64,000 nucleotides of DNA from NCBI GenBank assembly GCA_022494885.1, contig JAGVSM010003441.1, forward strand, positions 118,364-182,363. Reading direction: 5' to 3'. Below are positions 11,066 through 22,741 of the stretch, in pieces (the first letter of the stretch is position 1; each line of letters starts with the position of its first letter). The notes under the pieces were generated by a model. It did no database searches. It worked only from the letters and a program-made list of their open reading frames with translations, and was not told where the DNA came from. Origin of the DNA: Micrasema longulum. Its lineage: Eukaryota > Arthropoda > Insecta > Trichoptera > Brachycentridae. Made by a program: the position numbers and the translations under genes.

Positions 11066-11897
11066 CTACTCTTAAAATGAAATCTAGTAGATATTAGTCC
11101 GCTTTGTTGTATAGTGCTTGAAATCTCGGATTAATTTCCGATATACATAAAATAATAATAATCATGGTTTATTAACAAAAATAACAATTACTTTATCTAA
11201 TACATACACACTTATGTAATAGATTTATCTGGATCATGTCTAGTCTGCCTAACTAGGTACAACCTGTTGTAAGGCAGACATTTTTATGCAAAAAATAATC
11301 AATGACAAATTTATTGAATTGAATACGGGTCATGGTTTTGCAATTTTTGTGTAACATATTGAATATTTTGGGGCCCAGACAACTGAAATTTCTTTACCAG
11401 AATTTAGAGTTTCTGATAGACCCGATGACCCATCCTCTATTTAGACTTCTGGTAATATGGGACTTTTCCTTTTTGGGATTTGATAGAATAATTTACTTTC
11501 AAAATTTTTATTATTCTAAAAATATTTCATTGTTTTATATCAAAGATCTCAAATTCCTCAAATAACTTGACGCTGGGGTACCTAAGGGGCTTTTTAAAAA
11601 ATATTTTAACGATTGATTTTTGAGCAGATTCGAGAGGTTTTGATATCGATTTATTAGTGCCTCTCAATCCTATTATGCCATAAGTAATTATTGAGTTACA
11701 AAAAATAAAATATAGTTGTTTGAGTTTAATTAGGGATAAGATGTTACGTATCGACTTGAAGACATGAGAAAGTTTTTTAATTTTTTGTAATAATTAATAG
11801 TTCTATGTGTTCTGTTCATTTAAAATATTTGTCAATAATTAATCCCAAATATTTTATATGGTGTACATTTCTAATAAACATTAATTAGATGTGGTTC
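11066..11897. other. Unassigned spacer
   Basis: A 77-codon open frame at 11332-11565 (plus) is hydrophobic and has some resemblance in composition to LINE-derived DNA, but shows no diagnostic motif. No gene called. Confidence 0.35.
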
Positions 11898-12051
11898 ACT
11901 TCAATAATCCATTGTCCCTCGACTGGCAACTGAAGCGCAAGAGTGATCATCTAACCTACACTAAGCAGATAAATTAAACACGCTGCATTTGGTGTGCCAA
12001 TTCAGAGCCCTTTGCATCACTGGGTACGGAAAAGGGCATGATTATGATAAT
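11898..12051 (+). mobile_element. SINE-1 copy, 3' part
   Basis: Starts at the post-head segment 'attgtccctcgactggca' and runs through 'gtgatcat', 'cacgctgcatttggtgtg', 'cagagccctttgcatca' to the end 'gggcatgattatgataat'. The tRNA head is lost. Confidence 0.8.
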
Positions 12052-12988
12052 TTAATAACTTTATATTATTACGGGTAACCATAAGCTATTATTATATTTC
12101 TAGTGCTGGGTATGTATATTTTAAATATAGTTGAGAGTAAGGAAGTTCAGTGCAAGAGAAATTTGGATGCAAAAAATGTTTTCTTATACGGGTAAAAATT
12201 AAAACATTTAATTGCACGGCGAATTTTCTCAAAAATGTACGAAAAAAAAATGTTTTCAATAAAAATGAAAAACATTGGAACGTTACAAGTTCATGTGGAC
12301 AATAACAAATCAATTTAATGTAGTTAAATATTGTGATAAATTTCCGGTTTCTAGGTAGTAATTTTTTTCAACGTTTTCTCTATTTTAAAAGCTCCTGGGT
12401 TTAATTTTTAAATAGCAGCACAGCTCATCGACGGCAACTCGCGACATCACGGAAGGAGTAATTTCAAAATTACAAAACTTTAAAAATCATAGCGATGATA
12501 ATACGATACTTAGAAATATTAAAAACCATTTGGGCTTAGTTTGATAGTCTATAAACAAAAAGAAAAACCACTAAAGTTCCTTTTTCATGCTAAAGTTTTT
12601 AGTTGCCGTTGAATCAATCAATGTTTTTTTAATCAGAAAAAACCGGTAATTTATTGGTCCCATTATATTGTGTACACAGGAAATTCGATCAATCCATCAA
12701 TGTTCTGCAGCAAACTGCGGGTGATATTGTTCAGAAAATATAATGGATTACATTTATAAACGTCATTGAGAAAAATGCAAGCTTTAGAGGTACACCATAA
12801 TTTTCAAAAGAAACACAGAACCAAAACAAATTGCTAAAATATTAAAAACTGTTTAGAATACGACATAATAAATATTTTACTACCTGCAATTATTGTATTT
12901 AAAGTGTTTCTTGTGAAAATACAAATATTCAATCGTACTGCAAAACTTCGCTAAAAACACAAAAAAAAAGGATTTTGAAAAATGTACT
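12052..12988. other. Unassigned AT-rich spacer
   Basis: Includes a minus-strand 73-codon open frame (12092-12313) with no domain. Nothing else recognised. Confidence 0.35.
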
Positions 12989-13095
12989 GATGTAGTGGTC
13001 AGAGCGTTTGCCTACCACGCAAGATCTCTCGGGTTTGATTTTCGGCATGGTTGACATGAAATGTTAATTTAAAAAGGTGATTTTACACTATACAA
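12989..13095 (+). mobile_element. SINE-1 copy, head and early body
   Basis: A box 'tgtagtggtcagagcgtttg', B box 'gggtttgatttt', then 'catggttgacatgaaatgtt'. It is cut off just before SINE-2 starts at 13106, so one of the two inserted at or truncated the other. Confidence 0.8.
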
Positions 13096-13105
13096 TAGAA
13101 TTAAC

Positions 13106-13300
13106 CAGGTTGTGGTCCTGTGGCTAGTGTATCGGACTTACGGACCAAAGGTCTGTGGTTCTAATCCCACTCTACCCCAACTTGATTCCCATTTTCTAAT
13201 AGTGAGTTATTTACAACTCGTTGAAAATGGCTCTCAAAATTAAATATTTGGGTAAATCATAAGAACGCAAATATTTATTTTCTTATAAAAAAAAAAATCT
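13106..13300 (+). mobile_element. SINE-2 copy, tRNA-headed
   Basis: Head 'ggttgtggtcctgtggctag' then 'tcggacttacggaccaaagg', a B box GGTTCTAATCCC, then 'ctctaccccaacttgattcc'. The body has 'tagtgagttatttacaactc', 'gttgaaaatggc', 'aaatatttgggtaaatcata', 'agaacgcaaatattt' and an A-rich tail. Nine copies in this window share this order, on both strands. Confidence 0.88.
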
Positions 13301-13334
13301 GTTCCAAAAAAAGTTCTTAAAGTGCCTTTTGGGT

Positions 13335-13690
13335 TGAAAAATATGAAATTAGCTGCCAGAACAATATGTAAATTAAAGTGCACACAGTGGTTTGTGGAAC
13401 GGCAAATGTTAACAATTAGTCTGAGGGACAAAGTTAGAAATGAAAAAAACAGACGCCGTACAAAGGTCGCCAACACAGCAGTCTGTTTCGCTAAAATATA
13501 TTTAAAACAATATCATTAAATGACAATGAGCGGGTCATATTTTGAAACAGGAAAATGAACGATTGACACTTAAGAGTTCTGAAATGGAGACCGGGGGAAA
13601 ATAAAAAACCAGAAGGGAGACCCCAGAAAAATGGGTAGATTATGTGATCCCAGTCGCGAGAAGAAATTGGCACAAGATAGAAAATAATGG
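13335..13690 (+). pseudogene. RTE-type LINE C-terminal remnant
   Basis: Translation gives VERQMLTISLRDKVRNEKN followed by RRRTKVA (family 'ERaMLGISLRDrIRNeeIRRRTkV'), then after a frameshift LKWRPGENKKPEGRPQK (family 'W.PR..KRs.GRP..RW'), then fragments of 'RNWHKIENNGKY' in the frame after another shift. The intermediate 'KW.WAGHIAR' part is damaged. Non-functional 3' end of an RTE-type element. Confidence 0.8.
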
Positions 13691-13705
13691 AAAATATTAG
13701 AAGAA

Positions 13706-13965
13706 GTATATTTGTTTATTTATTTATTTTACAGAAACAAGCAGTCGACAATGATAAAATAACATTTAAAAAAAAACATTCGGCTGAAAGGCAGACTAGC
13801 GAAGTTTCTTAATAAAAATCATACATACTAAATTGTGGTACAACAAAAGGGTGTGTTTGTGTGTATTTGTGTGGGAGTAAGTGTTCATATGTGTGTAAGC
13901 GTAAGTATCATTAAATAGCAAATGGTAGCGTATCGCAGCCAGAAAACCGTCTATATTCAGCTTTG
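13706..13965 (-). repeat. Family F LINE-like 3' untranslated region
   Basis: Aligns with 29878-30150: 'tttatttatttattttacag', 'aaacaagcagtcg', 'aatcatacata', 'aagggtgtgttt', 'gagtaagtgttca', 'cgtatcgcagccaga'. Reversed, it reads ...CA-rich..., then a (TAAA)n-type tail at the low coordinate. That orientation suggests the 3' end of a retroposon on the minus strand. Confidence 0.6.
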
Positions 13966-14055
13966 GAGTGATGAAAAGGAAAGAAGAAAAAGATCGAATT
14001 GTGATAGAAAGGGTGTCAAACTTTAGACGTTTAAAGGTCCAAGATAATATGATAT

Positions 14056-14240
14056 CGGGTTGTGGTACTGTGGCTAGTGTCTTGAACTCACGAAATAAAG
14101 GTCTGTGGTTCGAATTCCACTCTACCCAACTTGATTCCATGTTCTAATAGTTAGTTATTTACAACTCGTAGAAAATGGCTCTGAAAATTAAATATTTGAG
14201 TAAATCATAAGAACGCAAATATTTCTTTAAAAAAAAAAAT
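14056..14240 (+). mobile_element. SINE-2 copy
   Basis: 'gggttgtggtactgtggcta', B box GGTTCGAATTCC, 'ctacccaacttgattcc', 'gagtaaatcataagaacgca', A-rich tail. Full length with small changes. Confidence 0.88.
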
Positions 14241-15041
14241 CTGCGTTTCCGAAAACTTGTTGTTCTTCTGCAATTATGAGATCCAGCTATCCCTCTATCT
14301 CTTGGGTAGTTTTCCAGGCGGACGTTTTCCAGGGCCGCGATTACAAACGCTAACTTCATCGGTACATATCGAGACGGTATGAAGTAAAATTTATATTCTT
14401 GTACGAAAATGAGTGTATTTGTATGATTGCATTTTTCATACAGGAAACTTTATTTTGTTTATAAATAAAATTGAAGATAGATGTTAACTGTACGGGCCCA
14501 GAGGGCATTTCATTGGCTGCAGTGTACATTAGTCTGTCGCTGGTCATCCTGCTCACAGTTCCCCACTGGGGGAAGATATATACATATATATATGTATATA
14601 TAATATACTGATATTCATCTGAATCTGCTACATCGCACGATATTCTTTATATCTCACATATCTCCACAACCTGATGTAAAATAATCAAATTTTAATGAAA
14701 ATGTAGTAATATCACGAAACGACAAAACTGTTAAAACACGTAGGTTTTTAAGTAATTTATGCTCTTAGGGAAACAAACTCGATTTAATTACATCCCTTGA
14801 GACACACCGAAATGTATAAAATAAATTAAAAGAGAATTCATTACTGAGCTGACATAAGGGTTAGATAAATAAATAAGCAAACGTCTTTCCGCCCTGCTAA
14901 GTTGTGTTGTAGAACGGATAAGATTAATCTTTCGGCTTAAAATTATGTATTTATGAAGGTCTAAATCAAATTTATTAGTAAACAGGATTTAATTTATTTG
15001 ATTTTATTACATTGCCTACCTTTAGGAGAAAATCTTTATAT
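14241..15041. other. Spacer with TA/TACA microsatellite
   Basis: A palindromic TATATACA/TGTATATA microsatellite lies at about 14575-14608. The 14240-14570 part is relatively G/C-rich (open frames at 14159-14359 and 14356-14556, minus) but no protein family is recognised. Confidence 0.4.
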
Positions 15042-15198
15042 TTCATTATCATTATCGAACCTTTAATGGCACCCAATGTACAATACACCACATTGCTAAA
15101 TCAACAGCAGCGTATTTTAATAATCTATTACAGGAAGGTACGATGAGTCTAATCAGTCTAACTCTCAAAGTGTCGGTCTAAGGAAAATGAAATACTTC
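15042..15198 (-). mobile_element. SINE-1 copy, 3' part
   Basis: Reverse-oriented: 'tcattatcattatcgaacc', 'acaatacaccaca', 'agcgtattttaataat', 'gatgagtctaatcagtct' and 'aaaatgaaatact'. Head missing. Confidence 0.75.
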
Positions 15199-15487
15199 AG
15201 CGCAAGCACTCCCTCCACATAGGTACCCGAAAATTGTTTTGTCGACCGAAACCAAAAGTCTTTCTATTGGTTGCGTCCATACTTAAAATCAACGTTTATT
15301 TGTGTGGGCGCAATGATATAATATACAAATCAAACAAATCTAAAGGGAAAAGATAATCAATAAAAATAAAAGCATTAAAAGACTCCAACACGAAATGGTC
15401 AAAGAAATAATTGAATTATAAAATTAACATTTCTTTAAATCTTGTATATTGTAGAACAACTAAAGGTATAAATAAAGTTTTAAAAAT

Positions 15488-15668
15488 CGGGTTGTGGTCC
15501 TGTGGCTAGTGTCTCGGACTCACGGGCCAAAGGTCTGTGGTTCGAATCCCACTCTACCCCAACTTGATTCCATTTTCTAATAGCGAGTTAATTACAGCTC
15601 GTTGAAAATGGCCCCATAAAATTAACGAACAACGAACGCAAATATTTATTTTTACAAAAAAAAAAAAA
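15488..15668 (+). mobile_element. SINE-2 copy, well preserved
   Basis: Head 'cgggttgtggtcctgtggct', 'cggactcacgggccaaagg', canonical B box GGTTCGAATCCC, 'ctctaccccaacttgattcc', then 'aacgcaaatatttattttt' and an A tail. It is among the least changed copies, so it may be a younger insertion. Confidence 0.9.
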
Positions 15669-16096
15669 CCAGCTTAAAAGGGAACGCGGTTTCATGTTTC
15701 TTCATACAAACGAAGTATCTTATTTTCTCCCTGGTTTATGGCACCAGAGCATTAATTTACGCACTTTAATTTACCATTGGCGTGACTCTACGGTTTTTTT
15801 TATTTTTATAAATTGTTTACTATGGTAACTAGACCTTAATCTTAATCATTTTAAAAGCACCCAGTTTTATTCGCTGTTTTTGAATGCATCAATTCAGCTT
15901 TAAGGAGCGGGAAATGGGGAAGCGAATCGTCAATTTTAGTAAAGCATAATCAATCCGACGTGCAGTTGTGTAGGGAGGCATCCGCGAAAGAGTGACAGAA
16001 AAACGATGTTCAAATACGTATTGATCAAAATTCCCTATCACCCCTTATCCAATTAATTCATTAACAAGTTTACTTATTTTTTTATTCTTTAAAATC
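15669..16096. other. Unassigned spacer
   Basis: 15890-16030 is somewhat richer in G/C. No open frame or repeat recognised. Confidence 0.35.
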
Positions 16097-16306
16097 AATA
16101 ACCCGCTAAGTATTTTCTTTAGAGGCTTGTCAGCAGGTGCGGATATTGGATAAGGAAGGAAATTATGAAAACTACACTACAACACCCAGACCAATTAATA
16201 AAAAATCTTTCTTGGATTTTTTTCTCGCAACTGGCGGGAATCGAACCCGTGACGCTAGCTAGATTCACAGTTAGCTGTCTTACCAACTGCACCACGACGC
16301 TTGTCT
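16097..16306 (-). mobile_element. SINE-3 copy, tRNA-headed
   Basis: On the minus strand, 'aagcgtcgtggtgcagttgg' contains an A box (TRGYNNARNNG fit) and 'gggttcgattcccgcc' a canonical B box. The body then runs 'gcaactggcg...aatccaagaaaga', 'ggtctgggtgttgtagtg', 'ctgacaagcctctaaag', ending 'agcgggttatt'. Same order as 42490-42715. Confidence 0.85.
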
Positions 16307-17436
16307 AATTCGTTTATGTAGTCTCTGAATAAATGAGTGAATAAAATATTTAACAATAGATTTGCTCATATAACATAGCGCTGCTTGTGATCCGTTAAAT
16401 AAAGGACATCCTACCGTTCAGCATATTCATAGAGAGAACAGTATTATCTCCATGTCCAAATACTTCAGACAGATACTAGATTGTACCCTAAAACTTTCAT
16501 TTTGATTATCAAAACAATTTTTCATGTGTGTAATCAAAAAACTGTTTAACAAAAAATATCCTGTATTTTATGCGAGTGGAAATGTTCCTAATTTGATAGT
16601 TATTTACGAATAAAATATAAAAATGAGAATCGAGATAATCAGTGTTTTGTGAGTTTTTGCTTCCTAGCACAAAACTATATATTTGAAAAACTTTTGATAT
16701 ACAAAATATGGCGTGCATAAAAAATTCCTTTCGCACTGTTTGAAATTTTTACGACGCTATAAAAGGTTACTAAAAGATGGTTGAAGATTACTTTGCGTTA
16801 GGATGTATGTTTCTTCCATTACTCTGCATATTTTGCCGCCTAAAAAGTGTAATAATAATATGGATATAAGGGTGTTATCAAAATAAAATCTCTGGAGGAC
16901 ACAAAGAGTAAATTACTTTCTGGCAACACAATGTGTAACATTATACATTAAGGGTGAGTTTTGAGGGATTTCGAATTCAAACTACCCTTCTTCGGAAAAA
17001 AACGTAATGAAAATTAAATTCTCCAACTAAATAAAATGAAAAGTTAGAATTGTGCTCATTGACTATATTTCTAAGTTAATTAAAAAACTAGAATAATATT
17101 ATTTATTTTTTGATCTTAGAAAATAAGAGCTTTTCAGTGTTAAGTAATTATTCAGAGCTAAAAACTTTTTCCGACTAGGTACCATTACGCATAATTATTC
17201 ATGTTGAAATTATTTTTTTTGAAGAATTGTGGTAGAACCTATTTATTATTCATTTAAAAAATAATTTTCAGAAATTTAATATACACCTCTGAACGCTTAA
17301 AAAAATAATTAATTTTTGTTCTCTCCGTGTGAATGAAAAATAAACTTCTGCGTGTGAAAAAGAACAAGAATTCTGGATAAATGTTTGTAAACATTCTAAA
17401 TTAGGAAATCGAATAGTGGTAAGTCTGCCTCAAAAT
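16307..17436. other. Unassigned spacer
   Basis: No recognisable gene. A minus-strand open frame (16509-16736, 75 codons) has no motif. At 17335-17395 there is weak similarity to repeat E. Confidence 0.35.
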
Positions 17437-17640
17437 TCTGTCGTCAACGCGTTCGCCCACCACTCATGAGATCGTGAGCTCGATTTTTGGCTAGGTAGGT
17501 GTGAAATGCTCGGCTTAAAAATGGTACGTATTGTAAAATTTCATTATTTTTGAATGGGCATCTGAAGCCTTAAACTGATCACTATACCGTTTTCGTCATG
17601 TGAATTGACCACGATGGTTTGTATAAACAAGTGCAATGAA
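17437..17640 (+). mobile_element. SINE-1 copy, diverged
   Basis: 'gtcgtcaacgcgttcgccca', a decayed B box 'gagctcgatttttggc', 'ggtgtgaaatgct', then 'gcatctgaagccttaaactg' and 'gtataaacaagtgcaatg'. Order conserved, heavily mutated, hence an old copy. Confidence 0.7.
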
Positions 17641-17944
17641 AGATTGCCAAAAGTGATTCAGATATGTTGCAATTGGAATATCAATTTAGGGCTTTATGCT
17701 GGGCTTTATGCAGGGCTGAATGCAAATAGGGAATCTATAATGATCATAATTTTCACATTTTACTAATTATAATTTGAAATTTGAAGAATACACATCATCA
17801 ACGTGTAGTGAAATATTGCACACACCTTAGTACTTAGATTTAAAAAATAATTAAGCTAGTATTAAGTTATAATAATAAATACCAAACTTCTGACTTTTAT
17901 TAGTAAATGCTTGAAAAGATATTAGATAAAAAATGGTTCGATTT

Positions 17945-18135
17945 AATCATCAACATTGGAGTCCGAGAGTGGACGGAGCATCCCATAATGCCTCGTGCTG
18001 AGGATGCCTCAGGAGAGCCTTGACCCGAGTTCAATCTCCTTCACACCTGCGGGCTCCAACCATCCTGGAAGGCCGTTGATGATGATCTTTCGGCTTCATT
18101 CGACGGAACTAAGAGATAAAAAATAAAATAAACAA
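17945..18135 (+). repeat. Possible 5'-truncated retroposon end
   Basis: A sharply G/C-richer block (17955-18110) that ends in an AAAATAAAATAAA-type tail. This composition step plus tail is what a 5'-truncated retroposon would leave. The family is not recognised and no second copy is in the window. Confidence 0.3.
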
Positions 18136-18611
18136 ATTACTGTAAGGCACAAGAATTATGTACACCATAATTGTTATTTATTTTACGTAATGGGAAACGT
18201 TAATGTCAATTTACGTATTATTTTTAAAAAATTAAATGTATTTGTTAGTAATATTGAATACTCATATTTTTTTATCTGAATAAACTTTAAAATATTACAT
18301 GAATCAATAATGAGCAGGTCAAACATTTGTTGAAAATATCAGAAGTGAATTTAATAAGTAAATTATGTTTTATTGGTATTTTCAGTCCTAGATACAGTGT
18401 TTACTTCCGATATCAACATACATTCCGATATCACGATACGTTTGTTTAGGCAAGGGTGGCCTTAATATGTCAATTTGGTAAATGTTTTACCAGCAGAGGA
18501 CACTCGAAGTGAAGATAATTAAGTTTTTATGGCAGCATTTACTTGGGGATATGAGAAAACACAGGCTTTAGGCTTCGTACGTTGTTGTTCTATAACCAAT
18601 TTTTTTTCGTA
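18136..18611. other. Unassigned spacer
   Basis: AT-rich. A G/C-richer piece with 'ttccgatatcaacatacatt' and its near repeat 'ttccgatatcacgatacg' lies at about 18405-18445. No gene. Confidence 0.35.
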
Positions 18612-20153
18612 GTAGGGAAGATCCACAATGAAACGGCCGGGTTATGAAACGGCCAACAACCGTTATTCCTTAAGTATTCGCATCAGTAACTCGAAATGTT
18701 GATTTTGGCACCACTGAACGTAATAAACAATACCCTTCCACTGATAGCTCATTTAAGCGGGACGCGTGGGAACGTCATGCAATACTCGATTTTGATAAGG
18801 AGTTTTTTCCATTACTTTTAAAGATACGTTACTTAGAATATTAAACTTTTATGGTGTATTATTGTAAATAAATGTACTGTGGTAATAATTAAAATTGCTT
18901 GTTTATTTGTATAAAATTATTTACTAGTATTTATGTGAACATTTTTTTAACAAATTTAAAAAATCATATTAGCTTTCTTATAATTTACCAGAACACATTA
19001 ATTTTAGTTACCATTTTCAATGAGTTGTAAATAATTCATCATTAGAAAAGGGAAATCAAGTTAGGGTAGAATGTGGTTTGAACCTTGGACCTCTGATCCA
19101 AGTGTCCTTCAACCAGATTCTTTCATAATATGATTTACAAACTACATGTAATTACTCATTGAATCGGCTAGATAACTGCGCAGTTAAAAGAACGGCCGAT
19201 TAATTGCGCAACGAGTGTCCTTTTAATTATTCCTATGATTTATTATCTGATTATTTTAATTTAAAAAGGTACAGAAAAGTACATTTGATTGATCTTTTAT
19301 CATTTTAAAATATACCTAGTATATAAATGATCATCCGACAGAGTGATGTCCAAATCTATACAATTATCTGTACAATAAAGCATGTTATGATGATTTCAGT
19401 GATTGTGAAACATCGATACTTGTTAGTTCTACTAAGGAACGTTGTATATATAGTGCCCAAAAAATTAATTGGAAGGCAAAAGTAATTTTCAAAGGCAAAA
19501 AACAAATGGATGAATTAACTAAAAATCAAGGGAATAATTGTTGCGCAATTTGTAGAGAATAATATTCTAAGAGTTAGGTTGACAAATTAAAATGCACTCT
19601 GCACATGTTCTTTATGGTGACGTGAGATATTAATCACTTTATTGAAATTATGATTATTTTCTAAAAGATGGTTCGCGAATACAGTAAAATCATTAATTTT
19701 TAGGCGCCTTAAGTGTTCTTCCTGTCTAGTTTTGAGCGTATCCACCTCACTTTATCATCCTCACAAGACAAAAATACTTGATTTATCAGTCCCATACCAC
19801 AGCATTATACTGATAAAATAAAAAAAAACGAATAATTCACGAGTAAAACATATCTTGATCGAGAAGTATAAAATATAATATATAAGTGGTTTAAAACAAG
19901 GTTGTACATATTTATTTTATTGTTTAATTAGTGCTTAAGTTGATATATATTTTTTCACTTAATTGACAAATTGAACTTTGCAATAACTATTTTTTTTTGT
20001 TTCGTTATGATTTAATAAACAATTTAATTTTAAATACGTGTTGCAGATAGATAATCAATTAATTAAAAATGTTTGGTTTGTGTCTCAAGGCAAGAGTTTT
20101 AATAAAATTGAAGTTAGCATAAAAGTAGCCGGTTCATTGCGGATCTCCCCTAC
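18612..20153. mobile_element. DNA transposon relic with inverted termini
   Basis: The left end GTAGGGAAGATCCACAATGA (18612 on), continuing AACGGCC, matches the reverse complement of the right end (GTAGGGGAGATCCGCAATGA, ending at 20153, continuing ACCGGC). About 27 of the first 30 positions agree. The span is about 1.54 kb and contains a nested minus-strand SINE-2 (19003-19105). No transposase reading frame survives that I can identify, so the superfamily is unknown. The target duplication is not clear. Confidence 0.6.
19003..19105 (-). mobile_element. SINE-2 fragment nested in the DNA transposon
   Basis: 'ccattttcaatgagttgtaa', 'attagaaaagggaaatcaag', 'agggtagaatgtggtttgaa', 'cttggacctctgatcc' is the reverse complement of the SINE-2 middle. 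It lies wholly inside 18612-20153 and so inserted after that element. Confidence 0.75.
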
Positions 20154-20177
20154 AGAGTAATTAACTGGTGTATTTTG

Positions 20178-20224
20178 TCGGCTTCGTGGTGTAATGGTCA
20201 GCGCGTTTGCTTACCATGCAAGAT
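20178..20224 (+). mobile_element. SINE-1 head fragment
   Basis: 'gtcggcttcgtggtgtaatg' then 'gtcagcgcgtttgcttacca' is the SINE-1 5' start with its A box. The copy stops before the B box. Confidence 0.75.
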
Positions 20225-20384
20225 AATATTTTGTTGTGAAGATATTTTATTGTATACGTACATAAAATGCTTGATTCATTGAGCATTGGTTTCCTAGCGA
20301 GTCCATCATAAATAATTTAGGTAACTTGTGATTTTTCTATTTGTATTTTATCAAATTTCTTTTGAAATCAACAATTTTATAGGC

Positions 20385-20580
20385 ATGTTCAAAAGCTTGT
20401 AAACAAGTACTGGGTTTAACATCCTGGAGAGATTATCAAGATTCATACATAAACAAACATTTTTCAAAATTGTATTTTGAAGTCTATCATTAGCTGGACG
20501 TATGATTTGTCAATGGCTAGTTTATGTTATTTTACACACTGCATAAAATATGACAAGCTTGTGAACATTCAAGCAGAAAA
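20385..20580 (+). repeat. FB1 foldback-repeat copy
   Basis: 'aaaagcttgtaaacaagtac' and 'gggtttaacatcctggagag' correspond to the FB1 outer end. Further in, 'gtatgatttgtcaatggcta' and 'tacacactgcataaa' match the core. A diverged copy. Confidence 0.6.
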
Positions 20581-20589
20581 ATTGGATTC

Positions 20590-20740
20590 TCATCATCACT
20601 CACATGTCCCTTTCCGCATATTTTAGTGCATTGGGTGTTGCTTTGGAAAACCAAACGCTGCGTATGTATTCATTTGTTACCTTAATGTAATATGATTAGC
20701 CTTACGCTTCAGGTACCAGTCCTGGAAAAATGAATTATTG
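20590..20740 (-). mobile_element. SINE-1 copy, 3' part
   Basis: Reverse-oriented, running 'catcatcactcac', 'cctttccgcatattttagtg', 'aaaccaaacgctgcgtatgt', 'acgcttcaggtaccagtcct'. Head absent. Confidence 0.8.
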
Positions 20741-21735
20741 CACTGCCAAATTACCTTTGAAAATATAATAATTTTAAACTCATCTTGTAATTTAAGCTTT
20801 TTTTTTATAATTAATAAAGTTAATTGCAAGCTCTTGTTTTGATTGCGAGTCATGTGAAATTTATTTTTCTAGATAAGAACTTAAAAAAACTCTCTTTATA
20901 ATTGAACGATTAAATAATATTAGGATTGAAGTGCTCATTTTAAAAAAGAATCAGTGATTAAAAATATGCGTGGCGGGAGAGCAGTTTGATGAATATGTAG
21001 GTATTTATATTTATAGTTTTTATGTCCCTCTCTCACATATATTTCACAGAATACTTGTCCAAAAACATTACTGCACATCGGACTGATTATGCCTAAATAA
21101 AAACGAGGTTTCGTGAATCCGTTTTAATTTTCTTAAAACTGAAACGAATTTCTTTTAAGAAAAAGTGTAATTTTTTTTGTGTTAGCACGTTTTGATTTTA
21201 TGAAAAATAATTTTTATCATAATTGCACACCGCGTGCCTGAAAACGACATAAAAAACTTAGTGCTTTTTACGATTTTAGGATGGTCCTAGCTACTATAAA
21301 AATCATTTTTTTCAAAATTAATAGACATAAAGGGACATATAAATAGTAGGTACCCATTGTGCGTATAAAAATCATCGCTTTAGTGCCATAATTCAGGAAG
21401 AAAAGTAAGACCACGCTTTCTTTTAACGTAACTAGCTACTCGAAGAAACACAGAACTTTATTCTTAATCAGCTCGGTCACGGAATTCTTCCAAAAATGTA
21501 TTCAATCTCTATTGTAATATCTACCAATCTTGAAAACCTTTCCAGGTAGTTGGTGTTTTTTCAAAAACAAAAACTGGTTTTGAATCATTGAGTAAGTTAA
21601 CAATATTATGTTTCTCATGATAATATTTCAAATTCTTATGAATAAAATATTTTTACCCCTATTTTTAGATTTGTATTTTGAGTGGGTTGTAGTTATTTCA
21701 ATTCCAGATTAATAAAAACATCAAGAATATTATTC
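20741..21735. other. Unassigned spacer
   Basis: AT-rich, with no recognised repeat or gene. Confidence 0.35.
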
Positions 21736-21745
21736 AATTTCGTTA

Positions 21746-22468
21746 ATGGAATTAATTCAACCATTTTGGAACTCAATGAATAAAATATGCACTGAAACAA
21801 ACTGTTTATTATTTTATTATAAACTGCTATTATTTACAAAGGGTAGATCTACTGCCACAAATCTAATTCTTTACCGAAATTATAATATAGTAAAGGAATT
21901 TACTAGAACAAAAACAAGTAGACAGCATATACAGATAAACAATGATTTTTCGAAGACATTTGGCAAAGTGTCTCATAAAATTATGTTAAGGATATTGCAT
22001 GCGTTAAGGATGTAAGGTAATTTGTTGGCGTAGTTTTCAAGTTATTTATTTAATAGAAAATTATATGTAAAGGTTAATTAGACAAAACCACAGCCATTTT
22101 ATGCTTCTAGCGGTTTACCACAAGGAAGCCACTTGGGACCAGTACTGTTATTAATTTTCATAAATGATATTGTTTCCATTTTTGAGCATACTGAAGTTGT
22201 GCTGTTTGCAGACGGCATCAAAATATATAAAGACATCTAGAATAATGTAAATGATTGACACTTCATTTTTACTTTAGTAAACTGAATAGTTGGTATATAC
22301 AAAATAATTTATTTTTCAATATTAGTAAGTGCAAATCAATTACTTTCTGTCGAAAAAAACTCCTATTAAATATGAATTCATATAAATGACGTACTGCTCA
22401 AAAAAGCGAGCAAAATAAGAGACCTGGGTATAGTGTTTGATGTTAAACTAGATTTTGTTAAACCTATT
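21746..22468 (+). pseudogene. Jockey-type reverse transcriptase remnant
   Basis: The first part (21746-22015) translates with GRSTATNLILYRN and NDFSKTFGKVSHKIM, equivalent to the 'TTNL' and 'DFSKAFDkVdH' reverse-transcriptase blocks. At about 22110-22240, GLPQGSHLGPVL and FINDIV are followed by LFADGIKIYK. The catalytic F-A-D-D is changed to F-A-D-G. At about 22410-22465, IRDLGIVFDVKLDF matches the conserved 'IRDLGVifD.kL.F' block. Several stops and shifts. Interrupted at 22470 by a SINE-2. The related element at 25749-27249 is better preserved. Confidence 0.8.
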
Positions 22469-22469
22469 A

Positions 22470-22650
22470 GTGGCTAGTGTCTCGGACTCACGGACCAAAG
22501 GTCTGTGGCTCAAATCCCACTCTACCCCAACTTGATTCAATTTTCTAATAGTGAGTTATGTACAACTCGTTGAAAATGGACCTCAAAATAAAATATTTGG
22601 GTAAATCATAAGAACGCAAATATTTCATTTTTAAAAAAATAAATAAAAAA
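22470..22650 (+). mobile_element. SINE-2 copy inserted in the LINE remnant
   Basis: Starts within the head ('gtggctagtgtctcggactc'), then 'cggaccaaaggtctgtgg', B box 'ggctcaaatccc', body, and an AT-rich tail. It directly follows the KLDF block of the LINE, whose continuation is not seen downstream. Confidence 0.85.
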
Positions 22651-22741
22651 TAACAAACGAAACCATGGAAAACAAAACCTTGAAAAAATTTGTCAAATAC
22701 TTTAATTCGCTTAAAGTAATAAATATTTTGTGTGTAGCACT

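Noticed and set aside
13796..14140. 114-codon minus-strand protein
   Set aside because: It spans a SINE-2 and the TG-rich family F repeat; composition explains the open frame.
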